Source: Streptomyces sp. H27-C3 | Lineage (GTDB): Bacteria > Actinomycetota > Actinomycetes > Streptomycetales > Streptomycetaceae | Length of the DNA: 64,000 bases | NCBI RefSeq assembly: GCF_030063415.1 | Contig: NZ_JASITA010000001.1 | Span: forward strand, 186,001-250,000 | Direction: 5' to 3' | Shown here: piece by piece, positions 42,214 through 50,550 of the stretch | How positions within the stretch are numbered: the first letter of the stretch is position 1 | How the letters are laid out: each line of letters starts with the position of its first letter | Translations under genes and position numbers: made by a program | The notes under the pieces: generated by a model | Told to the model about the DNA's origin: nothing | The model's database searches: none | Seen by the model: the letters and a program-made list of their open reading frames with translations, nothing else

Positions 42214-42846
42214 ATGTGCTGGAGCGCGACGGCCGACCTCGTGGCGGGCGTGGGCATCGCCGGGGTCGGGGTGGCCTGCGTGGCGCGGCTGCGTCGGGTA
42301 CGCGACCTGCCGCTCGCCGCGCTGCCGCTGCTCCTCGGCGCCCACCAGCTGGTCGAGGCCGTCGTCTGGCGCTCCGGCGGCGGCGCGGGTCCCGCGACCG
42401 CGGCCTGGGCCGTTATCGCCCTGCCGCTGCTGGCGTGGTGGGTGCCGCTGGGTGTCCTGCTGGCCGCGCCCGCGCGCCACCAGCGCCGTCTACTGGCCCC
42501 GGCAGCGGTCGGGCTGGTCACCGCCGCGGTCCTCACGTGCTCCCTCACCACCCGGCCGGTCTCGGCGGAAGTGCGCGGCCACACGATGGGCTACGCCCTC
42601 GACCTGCCGAGCGCTCCCCTGCTCGTCGCGGGCTACCTCCTCGCCACCGTGGGTTCCCTGTTGCTCGCCGCCGATCCGCTGCTGCGGCTGCTCGGCGTAC
42701 TGACCGCGGCCGGGGCGGTGGTGTGTGCGCTGCTGTGGCGGCTGGAGTTCGTCTCCACCTGGTGCGCGGTGGCCGCGGTGGCCTCCGTCGTCCTGTCGGC
42801 ATGGGTGCGGCGCCGCCCGGAAGGCCTCGAAGCCCGTCCCGCGTGA
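42214..42846 (+). CDS. DUF6629-like membrane protein
   Basis: This 210-residue integral membrane protein begins MCWSATADLVAGVGIAGVG, a start typical of DUF6629, followed by about seven hydrophobic helices (LPLAALPLLLGAHQLVEAVV; PLLVAGYLLATVGSLLLAA). Function is unknown. ATG 42214 was chosen because of the MCWSA start; an ATG at 42184 in the same frame adds ten residues. A terminator hairpin follows at 42871-42902. Confidence 0.8.
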   Translation: MCWSATADLVAGVGIAGVGVACVARLRRVRDLPLAALPLLLGAHQLVEAVVWRSGGGAGPATAAWAVIALPLLAWWVPLGVLLAAPARHQRRLLAPAAVGLVTAAVLTCSLTTRPVSAEVRGHTMGYALDLPSAPLLVAGYLLATVGSLLLAADPLLRLLGVLTAAGAVVCALLWRLEFVSTWCAVAAVASVVLSAWVRRRPEGLEARPA

Positions 42847-42870
42847 GCAACCTCCCCACAGACAGGGCAA

Positions 42871-42902
42871 CTCCCCGGCAGCAGGGGGCCACTGCCGGGG
42901 AG
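42871..42902. terminator. Bidirectional terminator
   Basis: CTCCCCGGCAG (42871-42881) pairs perfectly with 42892-42902 around a 10-nt loop, between the convergent DUF6629-like and GH64 genes. Confidence 0.85.
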
Positions 42903-42921
42903 AGGGGGTCGGACACACCCC

Positions 42922-44115
42922 CTAGCTGAACGGGTCGAGCGAGATGAGCGCCTGCTGCGGATTGCCGTCGTGCACCAGTGACTCGTGCGCGCCGACGTCG
43001 TCGAAGGCGAAGCCGTACGCCTTGCCGTCGACCATCTGCTGGTGAATCTTCCGGGAGTAGTGGTTGGTCACTACGTCCTTGTAGAAGTTGGCGTTGTTCG
43101 CGTCGGGCTGGTTGGGGTTGGTCAGGAGCGTGGAGCGGTTGAATCCCGCGCACAGGGTGCGCGAAATGGGGCCGCGCACCAGGTCGTTGGGCGCGTCCAG
43201 CCGCTTGTAGCAGCCGAAGATACTGTCGGCGTCGGGCCTCTGGAACGAGGTGACGACCGCTCCGGAGCTGTTGGTGAAATTCATGACGTTCCCCGAGACC
43301 CTGCCGAAGTACTTGGTGTTCGGCTGGTTCGCGAAGGGCGTCACGGTCAGGGTCGAGGAGCTGTACCTGCTCCACACCCGGATGATGTAGTCGCCCATGA
43401 CCGAGGTCGGCAGAGTACCGCCCTCAATGCCGTGATCTGGGGCGAGCGCGCGCAGGACAGTGCCGTCGGGGCGCGTGTGAATCAGATTGCCCCAGCCGCC
43501 CGGCTGGCCCCTGAGGGCGCTGAAGAACGCGTTGTAGCCACCCGGCTTGAGGCGGCCGGTGGTCTTCACGGCTCCACCGACCGGCCTGACACCGACCGAG
43601 TACGGCGCGGAGAACATGTCGACCTGTGTGCTGTTCAGCCACAGCCCGGAGTCATTGAGGGTGTACTCCGACCAGTTGAACAGGATGTTCCTGTTCGGGT
43701 CGGACGGGTTCTGCACCGCCGGCTGCACGAGGCCACCGGTGGTCACCTTGAACACCAGTTTCTGACCGTACGAGAAGTAGACCCGGCCGGAGAACTTCGG
43801 CATCTGAATCGTCCTGGTCTGGCCGTTGGCCGGTCCGGCGATCGACGCGTCGGGCGCCGGCGTGGGCGGGTTGCCGCCGACGGGCCAGGGGTGGAACGTT
43901 CCGTTCGCGTCGGCCCAGCCCTGCCGACCCGTGGAGAGCTGCGTCCCCAGGTTGTAGATGTAGATCGGCTCACTGCGGCCGGAGTTGTTGGTGATCTGGA
44001 GCGGGATGGTCGCGGGGACCGCTTGGGCGGGGGCCGCGGCGGCGACAGCCGTGAACCCTGCGGCAAAGAGCACAACCGCAACGAACGGCCTCAGTGTTTT
44101 CCATCTGGCAAGCAC
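42922..44115 (-). CDS. Secreted GH64 endo-1,3-beta-glucanase
   Basis: This 397-residue exported enzyme starts at GTG 44113-44115, preceded by GAGGAGGAAGAAC. A signal peptide (FVAVVLFAAGFTAVAAAAPA) leads into a thaumatin-like GH64 domain: IPLQITNNSGRSEPIYIYNL, FSGRVYFSYGQKLVFKV, NWSEYTLNDSGLWLNSTQVD. GH64 proteins cut laminarin-type beta-1,3-glucan, as in fungal walls, with inversion, releasing laminaripentaose. No binding module is present. A perfect LacI-type palindrome lies 115 bp upstream, pointing to glucan-responsive control. Confidence 0.9.
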   Translation of the reverse strand: MLARWKTLRPFVAVVLFAAGFTAVAAAAPAQAVPATIPLQITNNSGRSEPIYIYNLGTQLSTGRQGWADANGTFHPWPVGGNPPTPAPDASIAGPANGQTRTIQMPKFSGRVYFSYGQKLVFKVTTGGLVQPAVQNPSDPNRNILFNWSEYTLNDSGLWLNSTQVDMFSAPYSVGVRPVGGAVKTTGRLKPGGYNAFFSALRGQPGGWGNLIHTRPDGTVLRALAPDHGIEGGTLPTSVMGDYIIRVWSRYSSSTLTVTPFANQPNTKYFGRVSGNVMNFTNSSGAVVTSFQRPDADSIFGCYKRLDAPNDLVRGPISRTLCAGFNRSTLLTNPNQPDANNANFYKDVVTNHYSRKIHQQMVDGKAYGFAFDDVGAHESLVHDGNPQQALISLDPFS

Positions 44116-44229
44116 GTTCTTCCTCCTCGAGGCAATTCCCGTTGGAGCAGAGTGCGAAGTACCGGCGTCGCACGCGGGACGGTCGCGTTCGATGTTCGCG
44201 TGGGGCGGGGGCGGTACTCCAGAGTTCCT

Positions 44230-44243
44230 TGAGAGCGCTCTCA
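44230..44243 (-). promoter_or_regulatory. LacI/CebR-type operator upstream of the GH64 gene
   Basis: TGAGAGCGCTCTCA is a perfect 14-bp palindrome, differing at two symmetric positions from the CebR consensus TGGGAGCGCTCCCA used for cellulase and glucanase genes in Streptomyces. It lies 115 bp before the GH64 start. Confidence 0.75.
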
Positions 44244-44375
44244 GCGTTGCGCGGTGAGCATGGCATATCAATCGTCTAGACCAACTTGGCCGAGTGTGCC
44301 CTCGGTGTGGTGGGGCGCGGCCGGTCGTACCGTGGAGGGACGGGACAGTCTCCGTACCGATGGCGGGAGCCAGTG

Positions 44376-44744
44376 ATGGCCGGCGAGATCTCCTTCTTCG
44401 AACTGGGCGTCGGCGACGCCGAACAGGCCCGCACGTTCTACGAGGGCCTGTTCGGCTGGACCTTCGATCCGGGCCCGTCCGACGGCGAGGGGTTCGCGAT
44501 CCGGACCCCCACTGTTCCCGGCGGCCTGCACGGCGGGGACGCGGGTGCGAACCCGTATCTGTTCTTCAAGGTCGACGACATGAAGACCGCGATCGAACGG
44601 GTCCACGAGCTCGGCGGGACGGTCGACGACATCGACCTGGGCGGCGACGAGGCCTCGGTCGCCCGGTTCGGCCGCTTCCAGCTCTGCCACGACGACCAGG
44701 GCACCCCCTTCGGTCTGCACCAGCCCCCGGCGGAGGCCTCCTAG
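44376..44744 (+). CDS. VOC-family (glyoxalase/bleomycin-resistance fold) protein
   Basis: This 122-residue cytosolic protein has the vicinal-oxygen-chelate pattern: ISFFELGVGDAEQARTFYEG, the GWTF strand, FFKVDDMKTAIERVHELGG, and the C-terminal FQLCHDDQGTPFGLHQ. It is short, like single-domain metal-binding or antibiotic-binding members; the substrate is unknown. GGGAG precedes the start. Its TAG overlaps the stop of the opposing methyltransferase relic. Confidence 0.85.
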   Translation: MAGEISFFELGVGDAEQARTFYEGLFGWTFDPGPSDGEGFAIRTPTVPGGLHGGDAGANPYLFFKVDDMKTAIERVHELGGTVDDIDLGGDEASVARFGRFQLCHDDQGTPFGLHQPPAEAS

Positions 44745-45576
44745 GACTCCTGCGCGGCGGGGCCGGGGCCGGGGTTCACGGCGTGGCCTTTGGCGAACGT
44801 GTAGTGGAACGTGCCGCCGTCGTCCGCGGTCCGGTGCAGGTCGGCGATGCCCCGGTCCCAGCTCGCCACGTCGGTGCACCCTGCGGCCAGTGCGTCGTCC
44901 CGGACGGATTCGATCATCGCTATGAAGGTGCTGCGGGTGAAGCCATCCACCAGGGCCGGCCGGGTCGAGTCGGCGTAGACGGTACGGGCTCGGACAGCGA
45001 CGTCGTCGTACCCGGCCGCGGTCAGCAGCGGTTGCAGCTGCCGCCCAACCAGCGCGTCGCCACCGGCTGCCGCCTGGAGCCGGATCTGGTGACCGATCAC
45101 CACCCGCGCGTCGGCGCTGTCGGGGTGGAGGAACGCCGATCCGTGATCTCCCTCGATCACGGTGATGGTGCCCCCGGTCTCAGCACGCGCCGCAAGGAGG
45201 CCAACGCGCGCCGGGGGTCGGACAGGTGCTCCAGTACGAAGCAGATGCACAGGTGGCCGAAGGACCCTTCGGCGTAGGGCAGTTGGAACAAGTCGGCCTG
45301 CCGCCAGGTAACTTGTCCGCTTCGCGGATGATCGCGGAAGCGTGCGCGGGCCTGGGAGAGGGACACCTGGGAGGCGTCGATCGCGGTGATGTGGGCCCCC
45401 GGACTGTACTCGACAAGGTGCAGGGTCTGGGCCCCCACCCCGCAGCCCACCTCCAGCACCCGGCTTCCCGCGGGGTACGCGGTGCCGACGTGCAGCAGCG
45501 CCGCCAGCGTGTCCGCCTGGTCGCCCAACCGCCGGGCCTCGTGGGCGTACCAGCGCCTGACCGAGGACGGCCACAT
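44741..45576 (-). pseudogene. SAM-dependent methyltransferase with a frameshift
   Basis: The N-terminal part (ARRLGDQADTLAALLHVGTA, SRVLEVGCGVGAQTLHL, ADLFQLPYAEGSF) and the C-terminal part (GGTITVIEGDHGSAFLHPDS) lie in different frames that join near 45175, in the middle of RRVLRPGG. The class I SAM-binding motifs are otherwise intact. The N-terminus overlaps the truncated end of a MocR-type relic on the other strand, so the start region is uncertain. Confidence 0.8.
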
Positions 45577-46825
45577 CGCCGGACACGTCAGGGCCGGGAC
45601 GATCGTCGTCGCCGCGCCCGTGACGGCGCCGACACCACGCCCGTCACGCGCACCGAACTCGCCACAAGCACCCACCGGATCGCCGCCGGCCACGCCGTTC
45701 ACCCGCGAGCCGGGGTCGGACGTCTTCGACGCGGTGCGGGCGGCGCCGGCCAGGATCGACCTGAGCCCCGGCGTCCCCGACCTGGCCTCGTTTCCGCGCG
45801 CCGCATGGCTGCGCGCGAAACGCTCCGTCCTCGGCAGCGCCGCGGCGACCGAGTTGGGATACGGAGATCCCCGCGGGGCGCCCGCCCTGCGGCTGGCCGT
45901 CGCGAACTGGCTGGCCCGCAACCGCGGCGTCACTGTGCATCCGGATCAGGTACTCGTCGTCGCCGGCACCGCGCAGACGCTGGGCCTGCTCGCCCAGGTG
46001 CTGCGGCAGGACGAGATTCCGAGGTGGCGGTGGAGGACCCCGGATCGCTGGGCGCCCGCCAGCATCTGCGGCACTGGCAGATGCGGACCCCTCCCGTCGC
46101 GGTCGACTCCCGGGGAATCAGCGTCGATGAGCTGTATGCCTGCGGCGCCCCGGCCGTCCTGGTAACGCCCGCCCACCAGTTCCCCACCGGCGTGGTGCTC
46201 GACGGCGAGAGGCGCCGGGAGCTGATGCGGTGGGCCGACGGGGGCGGGCTGATCATCGAGGACGACTACAACGCCGAGCACCGCTACGACCGGCCGCCGG
46301 TCGCCGCGCCGCGCTCGATGCTCGCCGAGCGTGTCTGCTACGCGGGGAGCATCTCCAAGCTCCTCGCCCCCGCCCTCAGGGTGGGCTGGGTCGTCGCGCC
46401 CCCGAGGTATCACGAGGCTCTCGTCGACGCCAAGAGGCTCACCGACCTCGGCAACGCCGTGCTGCCACAACTGGCCCTGGCGCGGCTGATGGAATCGGGC
46501 GAGATGGAACGCAGGCTGCGCCACTTGCGCAGACGCCATCGCATGCGCCGCGACGCGATGATGAAGGCGATCGAGGAGCACCTGCCCCGTGCGCCAGTGC
46601 GGGGGCGCCGCGGCGGGTCTGCATCTGACGATCACCTTTGACGCCGCGTTCGCCGACACCGACCTCGCGACAGCCGTGCTCGGGCACGGCGTCAAGGTGC
46701 AACCGCTGTCCTGGCACTGCCGACGTCCGTACGCACCCGGCCTCGTCCTCGGTTACGTCGCGAGCACGCCGACCGACATCGCTGAAGGCATCGCCGTCAT
46801 CGGCGCCGCGCTGCGGGACCTTTGA
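45548..46825 (+). pseudogene. MocR-type GntR regulator with aminotransferase domain, broken
   Basis: The remnant starts with the end of a GntR winged helix (YQRLTEDGHIAGHVRAGTIV). A class I aminotransferase-like domain follows: IDLSPGVPDLASFPRAAWLR, GLIIEDDYNAEHRYD, and the PLP-lysine segment YAGSISKLLAPALRVGW. Frame changes near 46015 and 46610 and the missing start of the helix-turn-helix inactivate it. Intact MocR proteins bind PLP and control vitamin B6 or amine metabolism. Confidence 0.85.
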
Positions 46826-46951
46826 GGGCGGTACGCCGCTTCCACGACTGAACGTTCTTCGGATTGTCCGCACAGCGTTAAGGCATTCGTGGCGGCCGAG
46901 CAGGTCCGGAGCCGGTCGGATACGCCCGGAACGGCGACTTTGACGGTGATC

Positions 46952-46979
46952 CGTTACCACTCGCCCGTTTCCGCGTTGA
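46952..46979 (+). promoter_or_regulatory. Sigma-BldN-like promoter of the chaplin gene
   Basis: CGTTAC (46952-46957), 16 nt, then CGTTGA (46974-46979). This differs by one base from the CGTAAC-N16-CGTTGA pattern I recall for BldN-dependent chaplin and rodlin genes. A start near 46987 would leave a leader of about 48 nt. Confidence 0.7.
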
Positions 46980-47034
46980 AGGACTGTGAGGCCGCAAGTC
47001 CTGCGGCCGACCTTTCATCGTATAAGGAGAACTA

Positions 47035-47322
47035 ATGTCGCGTATCGCGAAGGCAGCCGTAGTCATCGCCGGCACTGGTGCCATCATGGCCGGTGGAGTC
47101 GGCATGGCCACCGCTGACGCCGGAGCACAGGGCGTCGCCGCACACTCTCCCGGTGTCCTTTCGGGCAACCTCGTCCAGGTGCCCATCCACATCCCGATCA
47201 ACATCTGTGGCAACACCGTGAACGTGATCGGCCTGCTCAACCCTGCGTTCGGCAACACCTGCGTGAACAGCTCGAGCCACGACAAGCACTACGACAAGCA
47301 CCACGACGGCTACGGCGGCTGA
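47035..47322 (+). CDS. Short chaplin with His/Asp/Lys-rich tail
   Basis: This 95-residue secreted protein has a signal peptide (KAAVVIAGTGAIMAGGVGMA) and one chaplin domain (GVLSGNLVQVPIHIPINICG; NTVNVIGLLNPAFGNTCVN), with the two Cys that form a disulfide. Chaplins assemble into amyloid-like films that make aerial hyphae hydrophobic. Unlike standard short chaplins, it carries an extra C-terminal HDKHYDKHHDGYGG tail that could bind metal or surface. GGAG precedes ATG 47035. A sigma-BldN-like promoter and a strong terminator flank it. Confidence 0.93.
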   Translation: MSRIAKAAVVIAGTGAIMAGGVGMATADAGAQGVAAHSPGVLSGNLVQVPIHIPINICGNTVNVIGLLNPAFGNTCVNSSSHDKHYDKHHDGYGG

Positions 47323-47338
47323 TCCTCGCCCCGGCACT

Positions 47339-47380
47339 GAACTGCGGCCTCCCCCACATCCCCGGGGGAGGCCGCAGTTC
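47339..47380. terminator. Terminator of the chaplin gene
   Basis: GAACTGCGGCCTCCCCC (47339-47355) pairs perfectly over 17 bp with 47364-47380 around an 8-nt loop. It is the strongest hairpin seen in the window and ends the chaplin transcript. Confidence 0.92.
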
Positions 47381-47430
47381 TGTGCGGTGCGAAAAATTCG
47401 GCACAGAAGATCCGGTACGGAAAATCAGGT

Positions 47431-47446
47431 GCGGCAGCACTGCCGC
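47431..47446 (-). terminator. Small hairpin after the tyrosinase gene
   Basis: GCGGCAG (47431-47437) pairs with CTGCCGC (47440-47446). The stem is short and the 2-nt gap implies a larger effective loop, so it is a weak candidate two bases past the stop codon. Confidence 0.4.
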
Positions 47447-47448
47447 CG

Positions 47449-48309
47449 CTAGACGTAGCGGTAGTACCTGCGGTGGTCGAGGAGTTGCGCGGGGGTCACG
47501 TTCCACGGCGGCATCGGGTCCTGGAGGCTGAAGACCCGCCCCTGTTGCTCGTCGAATTCCGGCAGCTTCTTGCGCGGCAGATAACCGGCGCGCGGGTGCG
47601 CCTTCTGCCAGCGGGTCCAGAGCAGATCCATGAAGGAGTGGTGGAACCAGAAGACCGGGTCGTTGGGCGATGTGGCGCCCAACATCTGGCCTCCGACCCA
47701 GCGGTGGACCCGGTTGTGGTTGAGCCATTTGTCGGTCCCGCCGGGTCCCCAGCCCTCGATCTTGTTGCGGAACCCCCTGGCGACGGTGCTGTCCCACGGG
47801 GCCACGTCGTAGACGGGGTCGCTCAGCGCCTTGGCCACGTCCCTCTTGGTGGGCAGCTTCACCGGGTCGCCGGGCCGGCCGAAGTCCCGGGTGAGGAATT
47901 TTCCGTCGGTGACCCGTGAATTGATTTTCCACTTCCCGCCGGCGTAGGCGAACGGGCCCGTCATCACCTGCCGATCGCCGCCCCTGCCGTTGCCGCCGAG
48001 GAGGTCCTTCGCCCACAGCGACGCGCCGGGGGTGTTGTCCGTCGTCCAGTCCCAGTAGGGAACCGACACCGACGAGTCGACGGCCCGCAGGGCCCGCTCG
48101 AACTCCAGGAGGAACCTGCGGTGCCACGGGAAGAAGGAGGGAGTCATGTGCCCGACCCGCGGCCCGTCCTCGCCGTCCGAGACGTAGTACTGCCCGTGCA
48201 TCGCGACGAAGTCGTCGTACTTGCCCGAGCGCTTCACTTCCAGGAACGCGTTGACCAGGCGTCTCTTCTCCGTACTGGTCAGGTTGCGCTGATTCTTGCG
48301 GGTATACAC
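47449..48309 (-). CDS. melC2: Tyrosinase, MelC2 type
   Basis: This 286-residue binuclear copper oxidase hydroxylates monophenols and oxidises catechols to quinones, giving melanin. CuA ligands are His38 (AMHGQYY), His54 (VGHMTPSFF) and His63 (PWHRRF). CuB ligands are His198 and His202 (NHNRVHRWVGG) and His224 (FHHSFMDLLW). Length matches Streptomyces tyrosinases (about 275). It has no signal peptide and is exported with its MelC1 partner. GTG 48309 follows GGAGG and lies 19 bp after melC1. Confidence 0.93.
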   Translation of the reverse strand: MYTRKNQRNLTSTEKRRLVNAFLEVKRSGKYDDFVAMHGQYYVSDGEDGPRVGHMTPSFFPWHRRFLLEFERALRAVDSSVSVPYWDWTTDNTPGASLWAKDLLGGNGRGGDRQVMTGPFAYAGGKWKINSRVTDGKFLTRDFGRPGDPVKLPTKRDVAKALSDPVYDVAPWDSTVARGFRNKIEGWGPGGTDKWLNHNRVHRWVGGQMLGATSPNDPVFWFHHSFMDLLWTRWQKAHPRAGYLPRKKLPEFDEQQGRVFSLQDPMPPWNVTPAQLLDHRRYYRYV

Positions 48310-48328
48310 CGGTGCTGGCCCTCCTGGC

Positions 48329-48838
48329 TCAGATTCTGTGCGGAGGAGACTTCGACAGCTGGGCGGACCCCAGCTCGTCGACTGCGGCGCGGGCCAGGTC
48401 CAGCAGCGTCGGGAACGACTCGTAGTGGTTCACCAGGCTCAGATAGCTGCCGTCGGCGCGCCTCATGACGTGCAACGGCCGGCCGTCGATGAGGACCTCG
48501 ACGGCCGGGTCGGCCACGGCGGTCATGGCCTCACCGGGCGGTCCGGAGCCCCCGGCCCTGCCGGAGCTCCTTGTGGCCACCGCGTTTTCCCCGGCGAAAG
48601 CCCTCTTGTCGGTCCACTGGATGTGCCTGCCGCGGTACATCTCGGCGGAGCGCTCCGACCGCCCCTCCGGGCCACTGTTCGCCGGTACGCCCGCCCGGGG
48701 GCGCCTGGTGAGGATCGGCGCGAGCACCCCGGCGGTACCCGCGATGACGCCCACGGCGAAGGCCGCGCGCAACACGATGCGGCGAGCCACCCGGCCCCCT
48801 CGCGCGAGCGTGGCGCTGCTTCTGGTGGTCCGGCCCAT
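48329..48838 (-). CDS. melC1: Tyrosinase copper chaperone, MelC1 type
   Basis: This 169-residue partner delivers copper to MelC2 and carries it out through the Tat pathway. The N-terminus has RVARRIVLRAAFAVGVIAGT, a twin-arginine-type signal. The mature part contains MYRGRHIQWTDKRAFAGENA and EVLIDGRPLHVMRRADGSYL with SLVNHYESFPTLLDLAR, typical of MelC1. The long N-terminus also fits the extracellular MelD1 variant. ATG 48838 follows GGGAGGGAC. It forms an operon with melC2. Confidence 0.9.
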   Translation of the reverse strand: MGRTTRSSATLARGGRVARRIVLRAAFAVGVIAGTAGVLAPILTRRPRAGVPANSGPEGRSERSAEMYRGRHIQWTDKRAFAGENAVATRSSGRAGGSGPPGEAMTAVADPAVEVLIDGRPLHVMRRADGSYLSLVNHYESFPTLLDLARAAVDELGSAQLSKSPPHRI

Positions 48839-49233
48839 GACGTACGTCCCTCCCGTTGGTCCGCTCTCCCGACACATTCGTGCCTCGGCATTGACAACGA
48901 GACGACGAGGAAACGGTTCTCGTCCGGGGTGGCGGGCAGGTGTCTCCACAATGTCGCCGAGTTCCGCAAAACGACGTAGCCCGACACCTGGCTGGCATCG
49001 GGCTGCACCGGCGGGAAGGCTGATTCCCATGCGACACCGGGGTCAACGATCATGACGGGACTTCGTCACGCTCTCATCACCGGGTATTCGAATTCCATCT
49101 TTCACCCGGGTGGCCCTGATTGAGCCGCGCCGCGTCGCCAATGGCCTACTGACGAGCGCTCAGGCAGCCCCTTAGTAGGACTTTCCGCCTACTGTCGGAA
49201 TCGTCGGTACGAACAACAGACAAGGAGGGTCCC
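48839..49233. other. Divergent intergenic region between melC1 and the GH26-like gene
   Basis: No gene was seen in these 395 bp. AGTAGG (49174-49179) and CCTACT (49188-49193) form a dyad about 40-60 bp before the GH26-like start, plausibly an operator. Promoters for both divergent genes must lie here. Confidence 0.5.
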
Positions 49234-50520
49234 ATGCCCCTACGGCGCCTTTTCACCGGCACCTGCATCGGGACAGTCGTCGCCGGTCTCCTCGTCGCCG
49301 GTGGCAGCAGTGCTTCCGGAGACGAGACGCCAGGTCCCGCGCCCGTGGGGACGGACGCTCCAACTCCAGCCGTGCCAAGCCCCGCAGCCCCGAGTCCCGC
49401 CCCTCCGACTCCGCCGCCGGCAGCTCCACCGGCGGAATCCTCCGTCGCCGTCGGCGCCTATCTGCATTACGGGCCCGCCGGCGTGCAGCGGATGACCGAG
49501 CTGTCGCGCTGGTTGGGCGGTACGGAACTGAAGGTGGGGCATACCTACCTGCCGGGCGACCTCTGGGTGAACATCGAGGGCCGCCCGGAATTCCTCCGTT
49601 CCTGGGCCGAGTGGCGACGTGGCGCGGACGACCGGATGTTCGTGCTCAATGTGCCCATGCTGGAGCGGAACGAGGAGCATGTCTCCGACGCCGAAGTCCG
49701 CCGCATGCTGCGGTCCGGTGCGCAGGGGGCGTTCGACCAGCACTTCCGGAAGCTGGCCACCAACCTGGTGGATCTCGGCGTGCCGGACACGGTGATCGTG
49801 CTCGGCTGGGAAATGAACGGCACCACATACACGCATCGCTGCGGCCCCGATCCGGAATCCTGGAAAACGTACTGGCAGCGCATCATCACCACGATGCGTT
49901 CCGTTCCCGGCCAGAAATTCCGCTTCGACTTCGCGCCGAACCGAGGGCGGGACGCGGTCCCGTGGACCGAGTGCTATCCCGGTGACGATGTCGTCGACAT
50001 CGTCGGAATGGACTCGTACGACCAGCCGCCCGGCGAGACGTTCGACGACCAGGTGAATGCCGAGTACGGCTTGCAGAAGCAGGTCGATTTCGCGGCCGCC
50101 CACAACAAGGCGATCTCGTATCCGGAGTGGGGTCTCTTCAGGAACGGCGACAATCCCGAGTACATGCGCCGCATGCTCGACTGGATCGCCAAGCACAAGC
50201 CGCTCTACCAGACCATCACGGACTACTGTCCGCACGGTGTCTGGCAGTGCGACGAGAACCCGGAATCGTCCAAGGTGTTCCGCTCGAAGCTGTTCGCCCT
50301 GCCGGCGCCCGTCGTGCCCGCACCGGTTCCGACTCCGGCGGTTCCCACGCCGACGGTCCCGACGCCGAAACCGACCAAGCCCACACCGGTCAAGCCGACT
50401 CCCGTACCCAACTCCGACGAGTGGTGCGTGCCCATGGACCTGGGTGACTGGGTCAACCAGTGGGTGGCGGACACCAAGGTCTGCACGAAGTACCGCTGGC
50501 CGAAGGGCTGGCAGTTCTAG
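49234..50520 (+). CDS. Secreted GH26-like endo-glycosidase beside the EPS locus
   Basis: This 428-residue protein has a signal peptide (FTGTCIGTVVAGLLVAGGSS), a Pro/Ala/Ser linker, and a TIM-barrel hydrolase. Candidate acid/base Glu is near residue 193 (VLGWEMNG), and nucleophile Glu is near 297 (SYPEWGLF), the GH26 pattern. A Pro/Thr/Val linker and a Trp/Cys-rich tail (DEWCVPMDLGDWVNQWVADT) follow. It is divergent from the polysaccharide operon, so it may trim or release that polymer. AAGGAGG precedes ATG 49234. Confidence 0.83.
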   Translation: MPLRRLFTGTCIGTVVAGLLVAGGSSASGDETPGPAPVGTDAPTPAVPSPAAPSPAPPTPPPAAPPAESSVAVGAYLHYGPAGVQRMTELSRWLGGTELKVGHTYLPGDLWVNIEGRPEFLRSWAEWRRGADDRMFVLNVPMLERNEEHVSDAEVRRMLRSGAQGAFDQHFRKLATNLVDLGVPDTVIVLGWEMNGTTYTHRCGPDPESWKTYWQRIITTMRSVPGQKFRFDFAPNRGRDAVPWTECYPGDDVVDIVGMDSYDQPPGETFDDQVNAEYGLQKQVDFAAAHNKAISYPEWGLFRNGDNPEYMRRMLDWIAKHKPLYQTITDYCPHGVWQCDENPESSKVFRSKLFALPAPVVPAPVPTPAVPTPTVPTPKPTKPTPVKPTPVPNSDEWCVPMDLGDWVNQWVADTKVCTKYRWPKGWQF

Positions 50521-50550
50521 AGCCGTGGCGGGCGGTCGGTCCGGGGTGTG

